Below are positions 49,334-60,900 of a stretch of 64,000 bases of DNA, in pieces. The notes beneath the pieces were generated by a model. It did not search any database, was not told where the DNA came from, and saw only the letters and a list, made by a program, of their open reading frames with translations. The stretch's first letter is position 1; the number at the start of each line of letters is the position of its first letter. The stretch comes from Cymbidium sinense (taxonomy: Eukaryota > Streptophyta > Magnoliopsida > Asparagales > Orchidaceae). The position numbers were made by a program, and so were the translations under genes. Location: positions 2,814,976-2,878,975 of the forward strand of contig CM038215.1 of NCBI GenBank assembly GCA_021442155.1, in the 5' to 3' direction.

Positions 49334-52300
49334 GTTTAGGTTTCTAGAGTCTAGGATTTGAGGTTTAGTGTTTAGGTTTTAGTTTAGGTTTATGGTTTAG
49401 GGTTTAGGGTTTAGGTTTGGGGTTTAGGAGTTTAGGTTTTAGTTTAGTGAAGGTTTAGTTTAGGGTTTAAGTTTAAGATGAATTTAAGTTAATTTTAGGT
49501 TTAGTTTAGGTTTAATATTAGGTTTTAGTTTATTAAATTTATTAATTAGTTTAGATTATATTTTAGGTGCTAGTGTTAGGTAGGATTTCAGTTTTTAAAT
49601 TTAGGGTTTTAGGTTTAAAACTAGTTAAGTTTGGTAATTGTAAATTAGGGTTTTAGGATTTAGTGTTTAGGGTTTAGGTTTAGGTTAAGTTTTTTAAAAA
49701 AATAAGAGTTTAGGTTTATTTAGTTTATTTTATATTTTTATTTAGTTTAATTTTCATTTTTATTTCGTTTAGTTTTTTTATTTTAGTATAAGTTTTTCAT
49801 TTTAGTTTATCTTTTAGGTTTAGGTTTAGGTTTATGCTTATTTTTTAGTTGAGTTTTATTTTTATTTTATATTTTAGGTTTAGGTATATTTTTTATTTTT
49901 ACGTTTTGGTTAAAGTTTCAATTTTATTTTTTTAGGTCTAGGTTCTAGGTTTTTATTTTAGGTTTATTTTTAGGTTTTATTTTTAAGTTTAGGTTTCCCT
50001 TTATTTTTAGTGTATTTTATTTTATTTATTTTATGGTTTAGGTTTAGTTTATTTAAGGCTTAGGATTTATTTATTTTAGTTTAGTTTATTTTATTTTAGG
50101 TTTAGGTTTATTTTATTTTATTTATTTTATTTTTATTTTAGGTTTAAGTTTTTTTAGTTTAGGGCTTAGGTTTTATTTTTTATTTATTTTAATGTTTTAT
50201 TTTTAAGTTATTTTTTAGGTTTAGGCTTTTATTTAGGTTTTATTTTATTTTCTTTATGGTTTATTTGGTTTTTATTTTCTTTAGGTTTTTTATTCTTAGG
50301 TTTATTTTATTTTTTAAGTTTAGTTTAGGTTTTTATTTATTTTATTTTAGTCTATTTGTATTAATTTATTTTTTTATTTTTAGGTTTAGGTTTAGGTTTT
50401 AGTTTAAGTTTTTATTTTATTTTATTTTTTGTTTTATTTTGGTTTAGGTTTTTTATATTTTATTTTTATGTTTTTAGGTTTTTAGGGTTTAAGGTTTAGC
50501 ATTTAGGTTTTAGAGTTTTAAGATTTAGGGTTTAGTGTTAGGGATTAGGGTTTAAATTTAGCGTTTAGTTTGGGTTTAGGGTTTAGGGTTTAGGGTGAGC
50601 TTAGGGTTTAGAGTTTTTTTAAATTAAGTAAATCGATAATTTTAGGTTTATTTAGTTTAACAAATTTATTTATTTTAATTATTTTAGTTTATTTTATTTT
50701 TTTATTTATGTTTATTTTAAATTTTTATTTAGTTTAGTTTATTTATTTTAATTCAGATTTTTATTTTAGTTTATTTTTTAGGTTTTGGTTTAGGCTTAAA
50801 TTTATTTTTTAGTTGAGTTTTATTTTTATTTTATTTTTTTGGATTTAGGTTTTATTTTTTTTATTTTTAGGTTTATGTTTAGGTTTAGGTTATTATTTTA
50901 TTTTTTTAAGGTTTATGTTTTAGGTTTTTCTTTTAGGTTTATTTTTAGGTTTTATTTTTTAGTATAAATTTTGGTTTATTTTTAGTTTATTTTATTTAAT
51001 TTAGTTTAACTTTAGGTTTAGGTTTAGGTTTTATTTATTTTAGTTAGTTTATTTTAGTTTAGGTTTAGGTTTATTTTAACTTGGTTATTTCATTTTTATT
51101 TTATTTTAGGTTTTTTTTAGGTTTAGGGTTTAGGTTTTTTATTCATTTATTTTTAGGTTATATTTTTTAAGCTTTGGAGTTTATTTAGTTTTTATTTTTG
51201 GTTTATTTTATGTTTATTTTATTTTAAGTTTATGTTTTGTTTTTATTTTATTTAGGTTCTTTATTCTTTGGTTTAATTTTGGGTTTTAATTTTTAGTTCA
51301 TGGTTTAGGGTTTTTAAAATAAAAAATTAAGTAAACTTGTAGGTTTAGGTTTATTTACTTTATTTGATTTTTTATTTATTTATTTTAGTTTATTTTATTT
51401 TAAACTTTTATTTAGGATTATTTTTATTTTTATTTATTTTAGTTTATTTATTTTAGTTTAAGTTTTGGTATTTTAGTTTATTTTTTCGGTTTTAGTTATG
51501 TTTAGGTTTTTTGTTTAGTTTAGTTTTATTTTTATATTATTTTTTAGGTTTAGGTTTAGGTTTAAGTTTTTATTTTATTTTTTTTGGTTTAGGTTTTAGG
51601 TTGTTATTTTAGGTTTCTTCTAGCTTTTAATTTTTAGTTTAGGCTTAGGCTTCTTTTTAGTCTATTTTTAGTTTAGGTTTATGTTTAATTTATTTTAGGT
51701 TTAGGTTTATTTAATTTTGTATATTTTATTTTTATTTTCTAGTTTAGGGTTTAGGTATTTTTATTTATTTAAGTTTAGGTTTAGGCTTTTATTTTTTTTT
51801 ATTTTATCTTTGGTTTATTATATTTTATTTTAGGTTATTTTATTTGTTTATTTAGTTTAGGTTTTATTCATTTATTTTAGTTTTATTTTTTATTTTAATT
51901 TTAGTTTATTTTATTTATTTTATTATTTAGGTTTAGGTTTTGTTTAGTATAAGGTATGGTTTAGGGTTTTTTTTTTAGTGTTTTTTTTTAGGTTTAGGGT
52001 TTAGGGTTTTATATTTTTTAGTTTAGTTTAGGGTTTTTTAAATTTAGGGTTTATGGTTTTATTTAGGGTTTAAGGTTTAATGTTTATGTTTTAGGGTTTA
52101 GGTTTTAGGGTTTAGGTTTTAATGTTTATGGTTTGGGGTTTTTGGTTTGGAGTTTAGGGTTAGGGTTTTTTTATTTTTATTTTTTTAAATTAAGTGATTT
52201 TGAAGGTTTACATTTAGATATAGGTTTATTTATTTAGTTTAGTTTTGTTTTTGTTTTATTTTTTTGGTTTAGATTTTATTTTTTATTTTTAGGTTTAGGT

Positions 52301-53078
52301 TTTAGTTTTTATTTTATTTTTTTTAGGTTTGAGTTTTAGGTTTTTATTTTAGGTTTATTTTTAGGTTTTATTTTTTAGTTTAGGTTTAGGTTTATTTTTA
52401 GTTTATTTTATTTTATTCAGTTTAGGTTTAGGTGTAGGTTTAGTTTATTTTAGGTTTAGGTTTAAATTTTATATATTTTAGTTTAGTTAATTTTATTTTA
52501 GGTTTAGGTTTATTTTATTTTTATTTTAGCTTTAGGTTTATTTTAGTTTAGGATTTATGTTTTATCTTTTATTTATTTTTAGGTTTATTTTTTAGGTATA
52601 GGTTTTTATTTAGTTTTTATTTTATTATATTTTAGGTTTATTTTATTTAGGTTTTTTTATTTTTTTAGTTTAGTTTAGAATTTTATTGATTTTATTTTAG
52701 TTTAGTTTCTATTTTTTTTATTTTCTTTTTAGGTTTAAGTTTAGGTTTTAGTTTATGTTTTTATTTTATTTTTATTCTATTTTTGATTAGTTTTTTATTT
52801 ATTTTATTTTTAGGTTTTATTTAGTTTAGGTTTAGGTTTTTAGCTTTTTAGGGTTTAGGGTTTAGGGTTAGTCTAGTGTTTTGGGTTTAGGGTTTAGGGT
52901 TTATGGTTTTTAATTTTTATTTTTTGGGTTTAGGGTTTAAGTTTTAGGTTTTATGGTTTATGGTTTAGGGTTCAGGGTCTAAGATCTAGGGTTTTTAGGG
53001 TTTAGGGTTTAATATTTAGAGTTTAGGTTTTAGGTTTAGGGGTTCAGGTTTTAATTTAGGGTTTAGGGTTTTTGGTTA
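49334..53078 (-). repeat. Telomere-like array, inverted polarity (TTTAGGG on +)
   Basis: Same block structure as in the first 44 kb, read on the minus strand. Hinge sequences (reverse complement of GTTTACTTAATTT) occur near 50620-50640, 51320-51340 and 52185-52205. TTTAGGG-rich blocks lie at 49380-49440, 50480-50610, 51960-52160 and 52845-53070. No GC-rich CCCTGGG-type islands are present. No coding sequence. Confidence 0.9.
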
Positions 53079-53564
53079 TTTTTTTTAACAGAGAACAAAA
53101 TTAGATTCAACATTTCTTCTTTTAGAATTCATCAACCAATTAACACACCATGTTTTCTAAGACACAAGTGACGACATAGATAAAAAATGAGAACACATAG
53201 AGTAGATCAAAAACTCTACATAACCAGAACCCTCTCTGTTGTAAAGACAGTTCCATAAGCAGTAGATCAGATCAGTTATTTTTTAGTTTCTCCAGTTCCC
53301 ATTAAAACCACTTCGACCTCTCAAGTAACGGGATCCACCATCATATCCCCTATGTCTCCCTCCGCCACCACCAAGACTGTAATCTCCGCTACTCCTCCCA
53401 CCACCATAACCACCATTGCTCCGACCACCACTACCATATCCACCAGCACCTCCAGATCCCCCACCACCACTATGATAACTGCCACCTCCACCTTCACCTC
53501 CACCGCTAAATCTAGACTAAGCCCAGTTAATGGTGATGTTCCTGCCATCAAGGTTCTGCCCATT
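53079..53564 (-). pseudogene. GRP fragment 6, best-preserved copy
   Basis: The coding part 53283-53564 has the same 94-codon length as fragment 2: NGQNLDGRNITIN, one in-frame TAG two codons later, then SRFSGGGEGGGG, HSGGGGSGGAGGYGSGG, RSNGGYGGGRSS, YDGGSRY and GNWRN with TAA. Only one stop and no frameshift is seen. The 3' UTR runs to an A-tract (T-run at about 53079-53087 on +). No start codon or RRM core, so still a fragment. Immediately upstream, in place of the usual leader, is a LINE 3' end inserted at the junction. Open frames on either strand here in other phases are shadows. Confidence 0.9.
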
Positions 53565-53571
53565 CTTATGG

Positions 53572-54859
53572 TTTTTTTTTTAAATTAAAAGTGAGAGAAT
53601 TCTATTTTTAAAAAGAAAGGGATATAAAGTCCTTGAAGGGGATAAATCTCTAAACTACTACTCAAAGATCCACAATTAGCCTTCAGAAATAAATTTCCTA
53701 CCTATTATAAGAATACCAAAGCAAAATAAAGAGAAGACAAAAATGTAGAAGGAAATAACAGCAAATTATAAAAAGGGCAGCCAAAACCTTCTATATCCCA
53801 AAATATTCTAAGAGATGCACAAACCACCTATAGCCCCAAAACTTGCCACAAACCTGCAAAGAACTTAAGATAGGGATAAACAACTAGAAATAAGGATAGG
53901 CTAAGTACACAAAAGAAATAAAATGATAAAAATCTTAGATAAGGCTTTGGCTCAGTCATATTCTTCTTAAGGGGAAATAGGATATGTGAGCATTCAAACT
54001 TTATAAGAAGGGTTAAAATCACATATGGTGCTACCAACCAAAAGGATAATAGGGGAAACATCTCAAACCATCATAACCAACTTACCTCAATTAAACCAAA
54101 TAGCTAATAGCTAAAAGCTCACCAAGTTCCAGTATCTATCATCGGGATTAAATAAGGAACTAACCAGCAAAACATCCAGCCAAACTAGAGCAAAGAAACT
54201 TACCAAACATGATAATAGCCAAGAAATAGTCACCATCAAAGCCACCCAAAAGAAATAAAGACCAAAACTAAAGAACCAAAAATTCTATAGATCCACCAAC
54301 CAATAGCACAGCAGCAGCCAACCATCAAGGCCACCTAGCCAACCATAGCGGTAGGAATCAACAAAAATAGTAATAGAGCTAAGAATTGCCAAATCCACAT
54401 ACAGGTTCATCCCATAATAAAAAAAAATGACAAGCCAATGGACCATCCAACCAATAGGTAAACACAACAAGAAAACTTCAAAAAGAACACCAAAAAAAGG
54501 GAACAAAAACTACATGGCAGATAACAACTCCAGAGAGTTTAAACTCAACCCATGAAGGAAAAAAGCCCACAGCTAGGCCTAACCAATAATCATGATGCGA
54601 GATAGCCAAAACCAACACCAAAAGGCTAGAAAAAACCACAACCATCTAGAAACCACCAATAAATAAACCCTCACAGGAAAAAATAGAGGCTAGGGAAAAA
54701 GGCAAACAAGCAAACTCCTATGCCTACCAATCACCACGCCATCCTAAAACCAACACAATAGGAGACCAACAAGAGGAGAGAGCCACCAAAACTACAGGGA
54801 AACTAAATCTCAACAGTATCAACAAGAAATAATCTAGACCTCTATCAAAAGGATATATT
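53572..54859 (-). mobile_element. 5'-truncated LINE copy with target-site duplication
   Basis: About 1.29 kb of LINE 3' UTR on the minus strand, ending in a 10-base A-tract (53572-53581 on +). It is flanked by a near-perfect 14-bp direct repeat: ATTCTTATGGTTTT at 53562-53575 and ATTCTTAGGGTTTT at 54860-54873 (one mismatch; the A-tract overlaps the first copy). This is the hallmark of target-primed reverse transcription. Landmarks shared with the other 3' ends include GTTTGAATGCTCACATAT and the GACTGAGCC region. The target is the leader/GRP junction itself. No ORF2 sequence and no domain in its small hydrophobic frames. Confidence 0.88.
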
Positions 54860-57540
54860 ATTCTTAGGGTTTTAAGTTTAGGTTTAAGTTTATTAGGTTT
54901 TAAGGTTTATGTTTATTTTTTAATTTATTTAGTAACTATAAGTTTAGATTTATGGTTTAGGGTTTAGGGTTTAAGGTTAGGTTTTAGGGTTTAAGGTTTA
55001 GGGTTTAGGGTTGAGGGTTTTAGGTTTAGGGTTTTAGGGTTTATGCTTTTAGGGTTTAGGGTTTAGGGTTTAAGGTTCATGCTTGTAGGTTTAGGGTTTA
55101 GGGTTTATGGTTTAGGGTTTAAGATTTAGGGTTGATGGTTTCTTTTTAAATTAAGTAAACCGATAGGTTTATATTTATTTTATTTATATTTTATTTATTT
55201 CAATTTCTTTTATTTTTAATTTTTATTTAGTATAATTTTTTTTATTTAGTTTAGTTTCTTTATTTTGGTTTATGTTTTTTTATTTTAGTTTATTTTTTAT
55301 GTTTAGGTTTAGCTTTAGGTTTATTTTTTAGTTGAGTTTTATTTTTATTTTATTATTTAGGTTTAGGTTTTATTTTTTATTTTTAGATTTAGGTTTAGGT
55401 TTTTATTTTATTTTATTGGGTTTAGGTTTTTTCGTTTTTATTTTTAGGTTTATTCTTAGGTTTTATTTTTTTACTTTAGGTTTAGATTTATTTTTAGTTT
55501 ATTTTTATTTTATTTAGTTTAGGTTGAGGTTTATGTTTTATTTATTTTAGTTTAGGTTTAAGTTTATTTTATTTTGTTTATTTTATTTTTCTTTTTGGTT
55601 TAGGGTTTAGGTTTTATTTTAAGGTTTATTTCTTAGGTTTAGGTTTTTATTTTATTTTATTTTATTTTATTTATTTTATTTTTATTTTATATTTATTTTT
55701 TATTTTATTTATGTTTTTATTCATAGGCTTATTTTATTTTTTTAAGTTTAGTTTAGGTTTTTATTAATTTTATTTTAATTTAGTTTTTATTTTTTATTTT
55801 ATTTTATTTTTAGTTTTAGGCTTAGGTTTAGGATTTAGTTTAGGTTTTTATTATATTTAGATTTAGGTTTTTTTTAGGTTTAGGGTTGCAAGTTTAGTTT
55901 TAGGGTAGGGTTTTTTTTTTAATTTTTTTTTTAAAAGGTTTAGCCTTATTTAGTTTATTTTTTATTTATTTTATTTTATTTTATTTTGATTTTGGTTTTG
56001 TTTTATTTTATTTAGTTTAGTTTATTTAATTAAGGTTTATTTAATTAAGGTTTATGGTTGTAGGTTTAGGTTTAGGTTTATGTCTATTTTTTTCTTTAGT
56101 TTTATTTTTATTTGGTTTTTAAGTTTAGGTTTTATTTTTATTTTTATGTTTATGTTTAGGTATTTATTTTATTTTCTTAGGTTTAGCTTTTAGGTTTTCA
56201 TCTTAGGTTTATTTTTAGGTTGTTTTTTTGAGTTTAGGTTTAGGTTTATTTTTGGTTTATTATATTTTATTTAGCTTAAGTTTAGGATTAGGTTTAGTTT
56301 ATTTTAGGTTTAGGTTAGTTTTATTTTAGCTTAGGTTTTGGTTTATTTTATTCCTATTTTAAATTTAGGTTTTTTTTAGTTTAGGGATTAGGTTTTATTT
56401 TTTATTTATTTTTAGGTTTTATTTACTAGGTTTAGGTTTTTATTTAGTTTTTATTTTATTTTACTTTAAGTTTATTTCATTTTTATTTTAGCTTTAGTTT
56501 TTATATAATTTAGGTTTTTTATTTTTTGTTTAATTTAGGTGTTTATTTATTTTATTTTATTTTATTTTTTATTTTTTATTTTATTTTATTTTTTGTTTTA
56601 GGTTTAGGTTTAGGTTCTAGTTTATGTTTTTATTTTACTTGATTTTCTTATTATAGTTAGGTTTATTTTTTTTATTTTAGGTTTTATGATTTTATTTTAT
56701 GTTTATTTTTATGTTTTATTTTTTTAATTTAGGTTTAAGTTTATTTTTTATTTATTTTCTTTTATTTAGTTTAGGGTTTAGGTTTAGTTTATTTTAGGTT
56801 TAAGTTTAGGTTTTATTTATTTTAGTTTAGTTTATTTTAGTTTAGGTTTAGGTTTATTTTATATTATTTATATTATTTTTATTTTAGGTTTAGGTTTTTT
56901 TAGTCTAGGGTTTAGGTTTTCTTATTTATTTATTATTTATTTATAGGTTTTATTTTAGGTTTATTTTTTTTAGATTTATTTTTTTATTTTTTTTATTTTT
57001 GTTTCTTCTGGGTTTATTATATGTTTATTTTATTCTTAATTTATGTTTAGTTTTTATTCTTAAGTTTATTTTATTTTTTGTACTTTAGTTTAAGTTTTTA
57101 TTGATTTCATTTAGTTTTTTTATTAGCTTATTTTATTTTATTTTTACATTTAGGTTTAGGTGTTTTTATTTATTTTTATTTTTAGATTTTATTTAGTTTA
57201 GGTTTAAGTTTTTAGGTTATTAGTGTTTAAGGTTAATGGTTTAGGGTTTATGGTTTTAGGGTTTTAAAGGTTTAGGGTTTAGGGTTTAGGTTTAGGGTTT
57301 AGTTAGTTTTTAGAGTTTAGTGTTTAGTTAGCTTTAGTTTAGGTTTAAAGTTTAAAATTAGGTTTTAGTGTTTAGGGTTTATGATTAGTTCAAGGTTTAG
57401 GGTTTAGGGTTTATAGTTTAGAGCTAGGTTGAGTTTAGGGTTTAGTTTAGGGTTTAGGGTTTAGGTTTAGTTTAGGTTTTTTAGGTTTAGGATTTAAGGT
57501 TTTAGGGTTTAAGTTTTACATTTAGGGTTTAGGGTGTTTG
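54860..57540 (-). repeat. Telomere-like array, inverted polarity
   Basis: Starts with the GRP leader (reverse complement of GTTACTAAATAAATT near 54922-54942) now separated from its GRP fragment by the LINE insertion. TTTAGGG blocks at 54950-55140 and 57230-57540, with a hinge near 55150-55172; the middle is ATTTT/TTTAGG-type. No gene; the apparent frame at 55332-55517 is purely Phe/Leu repeats from TTTTA words. Confidence 0.9.
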
Positions 57541-57994
57541 TTTTTTTTAATAGAGAACAAATTGAGAATCAACATTTCTTCTTTTTGATTTTACCATCCA
57601 ACAAAAAATTTTCTAAGACACAAGTGATGGCATAGATAAAAAAAGAGCACACATAGAGCAAATCAAAAACCCTAGATAACTAAATTTATCTTTACTATAA
57701 ATATAAAGTTCTATAAGCAGCAAATCAGATCGGGCGTTCTTCAATTTGTCTAGTTCCTATCAAAACCACCCCAACCTCTTGAGTAGTAGGATCGACCATG
57801 TTATCCCCAATGTCTCCCCTCTACCACCACCATAATTGTAACCTTCGTCGATCCACATGCTTCCATAACCACCACCTCCATCCCACCAACACCTCAGTTG
57901 CCCACCGGCACTCGATAGCGTAAGCCTCCACAGCCTCCACCTAGATCACGGTGTGGTTGATAGTGATCTTCCTGCCATCAAGGTTATGTCTATT
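57541..57994 (-). pseudogene. GRP fragment 7, strongly decayed
   Basis: Begins at the shared junction (CCCTAAG, then AATAGACATAACCTTGATGG): NRHNLDGRKITIN is readable, then a stop within a few codons. The Gly-rich tail is eroded by small indels and substitutions, though the DNA still aligns to RGYDGG- and RYSRG-equivalent positions. The 3' UTR is well recognisable (GTGTCTTAGAAAA, GAAGAAATGTTGATTCTC) and ends in an A-tract (T-run at about 57541-57548 on +). Confidence 0.85.
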
Positions 57995-60900
57995 CTTAGG
58001 GTTTAGGTTTAGGTCTAGGTTTATTAGGTTTTAGGGTTTAGCATTCTTTTTTAATTTATTTAGTTACATTAGGTTAGGTTTAGGGTTTAGGATTTAGGAT
58101 TGAAGTCTTAGGGTTTAGGCTTTAGGGTTCTTTTTTAAAACAAATTATGAAAACTACTAGGTTTAGGTTTACTTAGTTTATTTTTTATTTATTTTAGTTC
58201 ATTTAAATTTAAATTTTTATTTATGTTTATTTTTTAGTTTTTATTTAGTTTAGTTCATTTCTTTTAGGTTTTTTATTTTAGTTTATATATTAGGTTTATG
58301 TTTATTTTTTTACTTTAGTTTTCTTTTTATTTTCTATTTTAGGTTTAAGCTTTATTTTTTATTTTTAGGTTTAGGTTTTATTTTATTTTTTAAGGTTTAG
58401 GTTTTAGGTTTTTATTTTAGGTTTATATTTAGGTTTTAATTTTAGTTTAAGTTGAGGTTTATTTTTAGTTAATTTTATTTTATTTAGTTTAGGGTTTTAG
58501 TTTAGTTTATTTTAGGTCTAGCTTTAGGTTTTATTTATTTTAGTTTAGTTGATTTTAGTTTAGGTTTTGGTTTATTTTATTTTGTTTATTTTAGGTTTAA
58601 GTTTTTTTTAGTTTCTCGTTTGGGTTTTTGTTATTTATTTTTAGGTTTATCTTCGGGTTTAGGTTTTTATTTAGTTTTTATTTTATTTTATTTTAGGTTT
58701 ATTTTATTTTTATTTTATGTTTAGTTTTTATTTTATTTAGGTTCTTTTTTAAGTTTATTATATTTTATTAGATTAGTTTAGATTTTTATTTATTTTATTT
58801 TAGTATAATTTCTATTTTTTATATTATTTTATTTTTAAGCTTAAGTTTAGGTTTAGGTTTAGGTTTAGGTTTAGGTTTTAGTTTCGGTTTTAATTTTATT
58901 TTATTATTTTATTTTAGTTAGGTTTTAGTTTGTTTATTTATATATTTTTAAGGTTTTATTTAGTTTAGGTTTAGGTTTTTAGGTTTTTAGGGTTTAGGGT
59001 TTAGGGTATAGGTTTTATGATTTAAGGTTTAGGGTTTAGGGTGTAGCATTTAGGGTTTTAGGATTTAGGGTTACGATTTAGGGTTGTAGGTTTAGGATTT
59101 GGGGTTTACGGTTTAGGGTTTACGGTTAGGGTTTTTTTTTAAATTATGTAAACTAATAGGTTTAGGATTATTTAGTTTATTTTTTATTTATTTTAGTTCA
59201 TTTTATTTTTTTATTTTTTTGGTTTATTTTTATTTTTATTTTTATATAGGTTTTTATTTTGTTTTTATTTTATTTTATTTTAGGTTTATTTTATTTATAT
59301 TTTAGGTTTATTTTTTTATTTTATTTAGGCATTTTCATTTTTAGTTTAGTTTAGGTTTCTATTTATTTTATTTAAGTTTAGTTTTTATTTTCTTTTAAGG
59401 TTTAGGTTCAAGTTTAGGTTTTAGTTTAGGTTTTTATTTCTTTTATTTATCTTATTTTATTTTAGTTTAGGTCTTTTTATTTATTTTATTTTAAGTATTA
59501 TTTATTATGGTTTAGGTTTTTAGCTTTTTATGGTTTAAGCTTTAGGGTTTAGAGTTTAGGGTTTAGGGTTTGGCGTTTAGATTTTAAGGTTTAGGGTTTA
59601 GGGTTTTTTAAGGTTTAGGGATTTGGGTTGTAGGTTTAGGGTTTAGGATTTAGGGTTTAGGGTTTATGGTGTAGGGTTTAGGGTTTTAGGATTTAGGGTT
59701 TACGGTTTAGGGTTGTAGGTTTAGGATTTGGCGGTTAGGGTTTAGTGTTTAGGGTTAGGGTTTTTTTTTAAAAATTATGTAAACTTATACGTTTAGGATT
59801 ATTTAGTTTATTTTTTATTTATGTTAGTTTATTTTATTTTTCATTTTTTTGGTTTATTTTTTTATTTTTTTAGGTTTTTATTTTGTTTTTATTTTATTTG
59901 ATTTTAGGTTTCTTTTATTTTTATTTTAGGTTTATTTTATTTTTATTTTATTTCTATTTCTATTTAGTTTAGGTTTCTTTATTTTAAATTTATTTTTATT
60001 TAAATTAGTTTTTTGTTTCTTTTATTTTTTTTATTTTAGGTATTATTTTTATTTTTTTTTGGTTTAAGGTTTAGGGTTTAGGGTTAGTTTAGGTTTTAGA
60101 GTTTAGGGTTTAGGGTTTGGCATTTAGGGTTTAGGGTTAAGGGTTAGGGTTTTGGGTTTAGGGTTTAGGGTTTTTTAAGGTTTAGGGATTATTGTTGTAG
60201 GTTTAGGGTTTAGGGTTTAGGGTTTAGGATTTAGGGTTTATGGTTTTTTAAATTATTTAAATTGGTAGGTTTAGGTTTATTTAGTTTATATAGTTTATTT
60301 TTTATTTATTTTAGTTTCTTTTATTATTTATTTTTATTTAAGTTTCTTTTTATTTAATTTAGTTTATTTATTTTTTATTTATTTATTTTAGTTTAGGTTT
60401 TTTACTTAGGTTTTTTTTAGTTTAGTATTATTTTTAGTTTTATTTTCATTTTTAGGTTTTGTTATTATTTTTTTATATTTACGTTTAGGATTAGGTTTTA
60501 TTTTATTTTCTTAGGTTTAGGTTTTAGGTTATTACTTTAGGGTTTATTAGGTTTTATTTTTCAGTTTAGGTTTATTTTTAGTTTATTTTATTTTATTTAG
60601 TTTAGCTTTAAGTATAGGTTTAGTTTATTTTAGGTTTGGGTTTAGGTTTTATTTATTTTAGTTTAGGTTTAGCTATATTGTATGTTTTTTCTAAGGTTTA
60701 GGTTTTTTTATTATAAGGTTTAGGTTCTATTTTTTATTTATTTTTAGGTTATATTTTTAGGGTTTTGTAGGTTTAGGTTTTTATTTAATTTTTAATTTAT
60801 TTTATTTTTGCTTTATTTTATTTTTATTTTAGATTTAGTTTTTATTTTATTTAGGCTTTTTATTTTTTAGTTTAGTTTAGATTTTATTTATTTTATTTTA

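Noticed and set aside
44290..49334. Head-to-head telomere fusion
   Set aside because: A fusion of two chromosome ends would read TTTAGGG then CCCTAAA on one strand. Here the order is CCCTAAA then TTTAGGG, and the junction is filled by a LINE.
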